Source: Phymorhynchus buccinoides (taxonomy: Eukaryota > Mollusca > Gastropoda > Neogastropoda > Raphitomidae). From it: DNA of 64,000 nucleotides. A model generated the notes under the pieces. The model saw only the letters and a program-made list of their open reading frames with translations. It did not search any database and was not told the origin of the DNA. The DNA lies in the NCBI GenBank assembly GCA_017654935.2, contig CM065704.1, positions 22,316,507-22,380,506 of the forward strand, read 5' to 3'. Shown one piece after another: positions 18,451 to 64,000 of this stretch (the first letter of the stretch is position 1; each line of letters opens with the position of its first letter). Made by a program: the position numbers and the translations under genes.

Positions 18451-18482
18451 AAGGGGGGGGGGGGGGGGGGGGGGGGGGGGTC
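18451..18482. repeat. Poly(G) tract
   Basis: About 30 consecutive G; similar runs occur at 30115-30138 and 47217-47239, and poly(C) at 2900-2932 and 33990-34006. Confidence 0.85.
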
Positions 18483-18767
18483 GGGGTCCGGAACTCCTTT
18501 AACACCCCCACCCCCCTCCCCACCGATCCACTTCTGCCCCATATACACACAGAAGCTGAGGTGGAAGAGAACGCATGCCTCGTGTTTAATAATCCTATGC
18601 TTTTACATTCCTATTTCGGACGAAGGAGGGGAGATCTACCAGAGGGGACATCAATAAAATCAATCTGCCATATTTTTTTTAGTGTGGAGCATGAGTCGTG
18701 TGTAGACCTTTGCTGTAATCAAAGAATGGCCGCGATCTAGAGTGCTTGTGGATGGACAATAAACACA

Positions 18768-19296
<529 letters not shown>

Positions 19297-19731
19297 AAAT
19301 CCAATTAAGAACCATGCAGTTGCATGAATAGCACTTCAGTCAATCTAAATCAACTAAACTGCACGCTACACAAACACACATTGCGGAGAAGAAGAACAAA
19401 TCTCACCTTGTACCTTTGAACCAGAGTGATAAGAAATCTGGCAGTGAACCTAACCTCAAAGGAACCAGAGCGTATCAAATCTCCACAAAATCCCACACTG
19501 TAGGCCCACTATAAGCACCAACAAAAGTTGAGAACCACTAAGTTGCACCCCACCAGACAGAAGGGATGGGTGGTGTTGACAGAAGGGTATGTTTTTGCCT
19601 TTGTGTGTCTGTCTCTCTGGGGAAATAATGCTCTACGTCCTCCCGGCCGTAGCCATGTGGGGCATTAGTTTTTATTTGGGGCTGTCTCTCTCTCCCACTT
19701 TTTGTTTAAATACTGGATGGATTGCATTAAA

Positions 19732-19970
19732 AGTTTACATAGTGGTTTGATAGTGAAGTACATAATTGAAGGTTCAAATTTACTGTCAGTTGGTAATGTC
19801 GTTTGTTTTAGCAAAAAAGATTGTAAATCCAGAGGGGTCTCATATACCTTTACATAATGGTTTGATAGTACATAATTGAAGGTTCAAATTTACTGTCAGT
19901 TGGTAATGTCGTTTGTTTTAGCAAAAAAGATTGTAAATCCAGAGGGGTCTCATATGCCTTTACATAATAT
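19732..19970 (+). repeat. About 120-bp direct duplication
   Basis: GAAGGTTCAAATTTACTGTC, AAAAAAGATTGTAAATCCAG and GGGGTCTCATAT occur twice in order with only a few differences. Confidence 0.85.
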
Positions 19971-20338
19971 AATAATATGGGTCCTATATGGCCATGGGTG
20001 TACCCAGGTAAAATGTGCAGGCTGTTTTAAATGGCTGTTTTATTTCAAAACAACAAGTTTGTCGATTGCCTTTGTCTGGCAGGCTTCACACTCTCGCATT
20101 GCATAATTACGCAATATATATAGGGTGACAATTTTTCAGTAACATTTTTTTAATTTTTATTTTATTTGCTGTCTTTGAAAAGGCCAAGAGTTTCAAATTT
20201 CCCCAAATTTCACTACTCGATAAAACGGTGAATCGAACTTGTAACACAGTAGAAAAATAATAATAATAATAATAATAAACGGACAGTTATAAAAGAAGCA
20301 CGTTACCAGGATCCTGCCATGATCATTCCGCCTCATGC

Positions 20339-21092
20339 TTGTTCTTTAACTGTCGGTTCTACACCGACAACGCGCCACCTAACATACTACACATTACAAC
20401 AGCAATAAACAAGGCCAATAGAATAGTGGGCTTAATTATAAGAAGTTTTATTGAATTAAATACAGAAGTCTTTTTGAACCTATATAAAAGTTTAGTAAGA
20501 CCTCATCTTGAGTATGGAGATCTATTTTGGAACCCTTTTCTTAAAAGACAATCTACACAAATTGAAAGGGTACAAAGGCGAGCAACCAAATTAATGAAAT
20601 CAATTTAAAAAAAGGAATATGGGGACAGACTTCATAAGTTAAGTTTGCCATCCTTGAAATTCAGAAGATTAAGGGGAGATTTGATAAATGTTTATACAAA
20701 TTTTAACAACCCTGACAAAACTAACAAACATTTGTTTCAATTATCTAATGATTTGAGAACCCGTAACAGTGAACTAAAAATACTAACCCAATACAGTAGA
20801 ACTAACATGAGGAAAAACTTCTTTTCTAACAGAGTCACCCAGCACTGGAACAATCTCCCTGCACAAACTAAACTTGCTTCCAACATTAACCATTTCAAAA
20901 ACCTCCTTGATAGTGACCCCAAAATTAATGTATTTAAATACAATTATAATTAAGACAACAATGATTGCTCAAAAAAGCGCCACCGCTATGCCAATCTGAT
21001 TGCTAAACAAAACCACTAAAACAAGCAATCAAAAGAAAGGGCACATCGCGAGGCCTGGCTGGCCTGAAGATCTGACCTGACCTGACCTACTG
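20339..21092 (+). pseudogene. LINE reverse transcriptase C-terminal fragment, 5'-truncated
   Basis: Reads KANRIVGLIIRSF, LYKSLVRPHLEYGDLFWNP and IERVQRRATKLMKSI, then a stop at 20606-20608. The next frame segment carries LPSLKFRRLRGDLINVYTNF and QHWNNLP, ending at 20953. These are typical non-LTR polymerase tail motifs. The tail ends in CTGACCTGACCTGACC. Stop and truncation show it is dead. Confidence 0.85.
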
Positions 21093-21252
21093 AAGAAGAA
21101 AACGGAGCTGACCGTCCACCTAGCTGTGGTTCTGAAATGATGTTGACGTGTGTACGGTCACGGCTGACCAATGGAGGTGGCTGTTAACGCCCCCCTGTAG
21201 TCGGTCAATCGAGAAACTCTCTCCATGCCCGAGTCACAGCGCGGGCACAACA

Positions 21253-33663
<12,411 letters not shown>

Positions 33664-34882
33664 ACATGATTAGACTTTGGTGAAAGAAGAAACAAAATGA
33701 TCATTTAAAAAAAACAACAACAGGCAAATGAGAGATCATTGAGGTTTCAGGAATATTATTGTCATTTGTGGATGACAGAATTATTGTTCTAGACAAACTG
33801 TTTTTCTCTCTTTGCTACGGAATTGCTCGATATACTTTTGACTTATGGAAGAGAAGAATTATTTTGTGTAACCCATATAAAAGCATCTGTGATAAAAACA
33901 AGTATTTTTGAAATGTGAAAAAAGACTTCACTGGAAAGGTAGTCATGTTTGGACCTGATAAACTGTTCCAGAAACAAAAGGAGGGTGAACCCCCCCCCCC
34001 CCCCCCACACACACAAGTGCAAGGCGGGATGATTATGTGATGTGTTTGCAAAGATATGTGCTGGGTGTATGAGAAAGAGAGAGAGTTGGGGAGGAGTTTG
34101 TGTTATTCTTTTTAGCTCATTTGCAGCAATTTTGTTATAGGCCTCTGCAAATAGGGTTATTAACGCCCTTGACAGTGAGAGTGATGCCCTTGCTGGTCAG
34201 TACTGACAAGGGCATTCACTCCTGCGAAAGGCAGCCATTTAGTGGCATCAAATAGGGTTATTGGCGAGAGTTATCCCCCTGTCGGTCAGTACTTAACCAT
34301 CTTCCCCCACCTACCAAGGGCATTCACTCTTGCAAAAGGTGTTTGTTGCAGACCCCAATAGAGCCAAATCTTGCCACAATTCCATTTCCTTATATCATTG
34401 CACCACTTGAGAAAGTAAGTACTTTATTTATTTTAGGATGTGATAAGCACAGTGATCTATTTTCCAATGTCACCACCCACTTCCTTCCTTTTCACCCAGT
34501 GTTAAACTTTTATTGGTCATTTTTTGTATGTCTTAGTCTGACGATTCATTATTTCTTTGCTTTATTCAGCAATTTATGAAACAAATGAGGAGAAAAAAAT
34601 CAAAGAATTTTGTTCTTAGTCGCATAAATAGTGATGTTCTTAAAGCAAAGATTGTGTCAAATATGTACTTCTCTTTTCTACCTTTATCTACGATTTTACG
34701 TTTATGTCAAAGTTTTAAAGTTGTACAGTTGAGATGGTTTTCAATATATAATGCATCATTTTTATATTATTAAAAAATGACCTTACTTTTTTTTAAAACA
34801 AGAATCCATCATTAAATGATATTTACTTTTTAAATATTTTTATTTATGTTTACCATGTGTGTTTTGAGTAAATTAATGCATG

Positions 34883-34936
<54 letters not shown>

Positions 34937-37283
34937 TGAATCTTTAATTTAATGTCTTTTCACATAGATCATGATTTTAGACAGTCAATAAATGCGTTCC
35001 CCTGGGCGCCTCCAGAAAAAACAAAAAACAAACAGGTAAAATAACATGCATAAGAACGACATGTTTAGCCAAAATTCGAATGAAAAATTAAAGAAAACCT
35101 CTACAGTAGTCTTCCAATAGTTGAGGACAGCATTGCTTTTGCAATTACAGTAATGTCAATTTCTGCGTCATTTAAAATATCCTTGGTATTATCATACTTA
35201 CGAAAAAAGTCCATATTGATCATTCGATACAAGGTTTAGCAAGTTTCCGCTTTTTCTTTTGCTCAATACTGGGCATTCTAATAGTAAGTGATGAATTGAT
35301 AATTTATCACTACAAAGACAGTTAGTATCCAAGTATTTAGTTTTCCATGAATTGAGTCGTATCTTGTACAACTAGCTAACTAAGAGAGAGAGAGTGAGTA
35401 TGTGCATGTGTGTCTGTCTGATTAATAGCACACTCTCCCATATCACTGCAGCCGCACAATAAATTGAATAACAAACTCCACTCACCAAGTATGTCCAGTC
35501 CACCCTGTCTTTTACTCACGTAACAATCAATCATCATCACCATATTAAACAACTCGAACACATAAGCTATGCTTATCATTTTTATGTCCACTCACTCAGG
35601 CACACACACACACACACACCTTGCTTAGCAATATTTAAAACTAACAAAATATGACTTTAAACAAATAAAAACAGCAATTGATTTAGGTTGCCACATAACC
35701 ACAAACAACTATCACAAGTCATCTCTCATATTTTCAATGTAAATATAACATGCCAAATAGTTAATGAGCTACAACTGTATAGTCGAATAATGAATCGCTC
35801 ATATTCACCCAGATTTCATGAAGCTTTCACACTTGTGCACACACACACACACAGCCATTGCTAATTTCAAGATGCAAAGGAAGAACACAAAATGGAATTA
35901 ACCAGCGTAATAGCTGGTTCAAAGCTAAAAATGTTAATTATTTTATGATAATCCACAGTGCAGACTGGGAACCATTAAAGGGGAAAAGTCAGAAAATATT
36001 CTGAGGGATGGTGACCACCTTGGCACCCCCATTAAGTGCGACTTAACACTACTGCCGCACTAAAAACAAAACTTCCACCTCCATTAACGTATTCATTAAT
36101 GAGAGTACCACTAATAATGACGACTGTGCCAATTCACAGAGTTTCCGAGCTAACTGAAAAATGCAAGGTGCATAATTTAGCAATAATCCTGACATTCATA
36201 CGCAGACTTGGTTGAAAGCCTGAAAAATAATCTTTATACACAGAACACGCGTGGCTCATTTTTTCTTCCTCCTCTGGGGACATGTTTCTTTATGAAACCG
36301 TAACAATCTTCACTGAAAATAGCTATTAGCTGAGGCCTCCCCAGCTTCTTTTGAGTCGATATCAAACAGTGACCAACTGTTCTCACTTTCTATTTTTTCA
36401 CTTACTTTTAAGTCCAGGAAAGAATTAAATAGCCAAGGCCCATTTCATTCAGGAAAGAACAATGTCAAGTGAACAGATATGCAGCCCCCCCCCCCCACCC
36501 ACCCCAACCAGAGGCTATGTGAGGCCATAAAGCTGCATCACACCTCACCGCTGGTGATAGTAGCAGACAGAGTCTTCAGAGTTAAAAATCTGGAAGTTTT
36601 GGATATATTTAAAGTGGCATTGTAATACAGAGACCAGAGACCCTCATGTCCAGAGACCCTCGGTGGGAAAGCTTACCATCGCGCAGGTACATTGTTGATC
36701 TACATCAAACATAAAGCTTGATCTCTGAATACAAAAATACTTGTTCGTGTATTCCGAGTGGAACTTTTGATCGCTTCTCTTTTTCTTTCGCTTAATAAGG
36801 ACTGCAATGCTACTTCACATATTTGATAATGCGAATCACAGCAAATAACGGAAGTTAAGAACCGAAACACTATAAGCTTCAAGCTTGTTGCTGCTCTAAC
36901 TATATTTGTTGTATTGTATGTGTTACTTGGAACTGAATAAAAAGTTGTTTAAACCAAGAACTGAAAACAGTTCTCAAAATTGAAAACTTGGTTACACACA
37001 CAGCAGCTGTGCTCGTTGACATGCTGAGCGATCAATATCGGTTTGTTGTCTTTGTTGTTGTGATCCGTTTGTTTTTTAAAGAGCAGAAAGTTTTGCAGTC
37101 CAGTGGAAGGACAGAAAAAAAAAGTATTGGTCTGAGCAGAAGACACTTCATCCAACTCCCAAGATGGCCAAATGAAAGTTTTGCAATAAAACTGTAAATT
37201 TGCTGGAGAAATGGGCGTCAAGTTGCTTTCTTTCTTTTTCTTGTTACAAAACGGAAAGGTTGGCAGGTGAGGTCGACCCATTT
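33664..37283. other. Intergenic region between convergent channel and CDC23 genes
   Basis: Holds a poly(C)/AC patch (33990-34015), an imperfect direct repeat (34145-34340), a (GA)n tract (34884-34931) and otherwise AT-rich sequence. AATAAA near 34986 and 35459 are possible channel poly(A) sites. No ORF with recognisable similarity. Confidence 0.55.
34145..34340 (+). repeat. About 100-bp imperfect direct repeat
   Basis: CAAATAGGGTTATTAACGCC / CAAATAGGGTTATTGGCGAG and AAGGGCATTCACTCCTGCGA / AAGGGCATTCACTCTTGCAA occur in the same order. Confidence 0.75.
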
Positions 37284-62639
<25,356 letters not shown>

Positions 62640-62640
<1 letters not shown>

Positions 62641-63365
62641 GACGGGGGCACACAGAGACGAGGACACATAGAGACGTGGACATAGTTATAGAAATGGGGC
62701 ACAATGAGGGTGACACATAGAGACGGGGGCACACAGAGACGAGGACACATAGAGACGTGGACATAGTTATAGAAATGGGGCACAATGAGGGTGACACATA
62801 GAGACGGTGGCACACAGAGACGGGGGCACAATGAGGGTGACACATAGAGACGAACATATAGAGACGGGGGCACAATGAGGGTGACACACAGAGGCAGGGA
62901 CATAGCCGGAGAGACGGGGACGCAATTTATGAGGGTAACACATAGAAACGGGGGCACAATGAGGGACACATAGAAACGGGGTCACAATGAATGTGTCACA
63001 TAGAAACGGGGTCACAACGAGGGTGACACATAGAAACGGGGTCACAATGAATGTGTCACATAGAAACGGGGTCACAACGAGGGTGACACATAGAGACGGG
63101 GTCACAATGAATGTGTCACATAGAAACGGGGTCACAACGAGGGTGACACATAGAGACGGGGTCACAACGAATGTGTCACATAGAAACGGGGTCACAACGA
63201 GGGTGACACATAGAAACGGGGTCACAATGAATGTGTCACATAGAAACGGGGTCACAACGAGGGTGACACATAGAGACGGGGGCACAATGAGGGTGACACA
63301 TAGAGACGGGGACACAATGAGAGTGACACTACATGAGGGTGACACGACATAGAGACGTGAGCACA
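62640..63365. repeat. 30/60-bp minisatellite upstream of CDC23
   Basis: Basic unit about 30 bp, ACACATAGAGACGGGGGCAC plus AATGAGGGTG. From 62985 to 63260 it is a regular 60-bp dimer alternating AATGAATGTGTCACATAGAA and AACGAGGGTGACACATAGAA. Open frames on both strands reflect the period. Confidence 0.92.
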
Positions 63366-63606
63366 AAGAGGCGGGGGCATAAAGAAGATGGGTGCACATC
63401 GATAGGATCGCCGAATGCCCACGACTGCCCTGCGGTGTGTTGTGTGCAGTGTGCGGTGACTGCAAATCCTTGACGTCGCCTGTTCTGCATGTCTCACACT
63501 TCCACGGGACATTTGTCAGCAGGCGATTTCTTTTTTTTTTTTTTTTTTTTCTGTCCTTCTCTTTTCCATAAAGAACAAGTTGGTATAGGCCTACCCTGGG
63601 GGGGGG

Positions 63607-63907
<301 letters not shown>

Positions 63908-63924
63908 GAATGAATGAAAAATGG

Positions 63925-64000
63925 TGTTTTACGTCCTCTCGGTCATAGACACATATGGGACATTTGTAAATCCAAAGATGGTGGAAACAATTCTGGCTGC
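63925..64000. repeat. Interspersed repeat fragment (ACACATATGGGACATTTGTA)
   Basis: TTTTACGTCCTCTCGGTCAT and AAAGATGGTGG match 9613-9690; a shorter match lies near 19625. Runs off the right edge. Confidence 0.65.

Noticed and set aside
62767..63465. 232-codon minus-strand open frame upstream of CDC23
   Set aside because: Arises from a 30/60-bp minisatellite whose period is a multiple of three; no sign of a gene.

Overview
The window is intron-rich, microsatellite-laden animal DNA. It has long (GA)n/(TC)n tracts, tRNA-derived SINEs, many small inverted-repeat elements and short exons with clean GT/AG borders. Protein similarity, the Shaw-type channel and the repeat style suggest an invertebrate, most likely a mollusc (gastropod-like). 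That assignment is inference; no taxonomic marker was tested.

Three protein-coding genes were assembled by hand from splice sites, reading phase and family similarity. (1) About 1-11389, plus strand: the 3' half (nine exons) of 2-hydroxyacyl-CoA lyase HACL1, a peroxisomal thiamine-diphosphate enzyme ending in the PTS1-like tripeptide S-N-L; its 5' part lies off the left edge. (2) 21253-33663, plus strand: a seven-exon Shaw/Kv3-like voltage-gated K+ channel of about 632 residues, with a T1 domain carrying the Zn-binding H-x5-C-x20-CC pattern, a five-arginine S4, a TVGYG filter, and an S6 with T-V-P where most Kv channels have P-V-P. (3) 37284-61859, minus strand: a complete 14-exon CDC23/APC8 gene (598 codons by my count), a TPR subunit of the anaphase-promoting complex. 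The channel and CDC23 genes converge. The three proteins have no obvious functional link.

The most striking feature is a recurrent architecture. At least six exons in these three genes (seven junctions) have had one exon-intron junction amplified into a tandem array: HACL1 exons at 277, 7757 and 9845; channel exon at 31308; CDC23 exons 5, 6 and 9. Each repeat unit carries part of the exon plus its splice donor or acceptor, giving runs of decoy splice sites next to the real one. A piece of the CDC23 exon-5 array (exon end, donor and GA tract) also appears about 28-35 kb away, inside a hAT-like element in the channel gene.

Other content: a 5.56-kb non-coding LTR element (51853-57411) with near-identical 247-bp LTRs and a 5-bp target duplication, inserted in the CDC23 exon-5 array; a 1.9-kb hAT-like element with an 8-bp target duplication that splits a SINE; piggyBac-like TTAA elements, one split by a 400-bp palindrome with telomere-like repeats; four copies of a 214-bp palindromic element in channel introns; LINE 3'-end fragments; Helitron-like 3' ends; and large minisatellites at 6691, 16801, 40690 and 62640. 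Most of 11.4-21.2 kb, 33.7-37.2 kb and 61.9-64 kb is intergenic repeat or unrecognised sequence.
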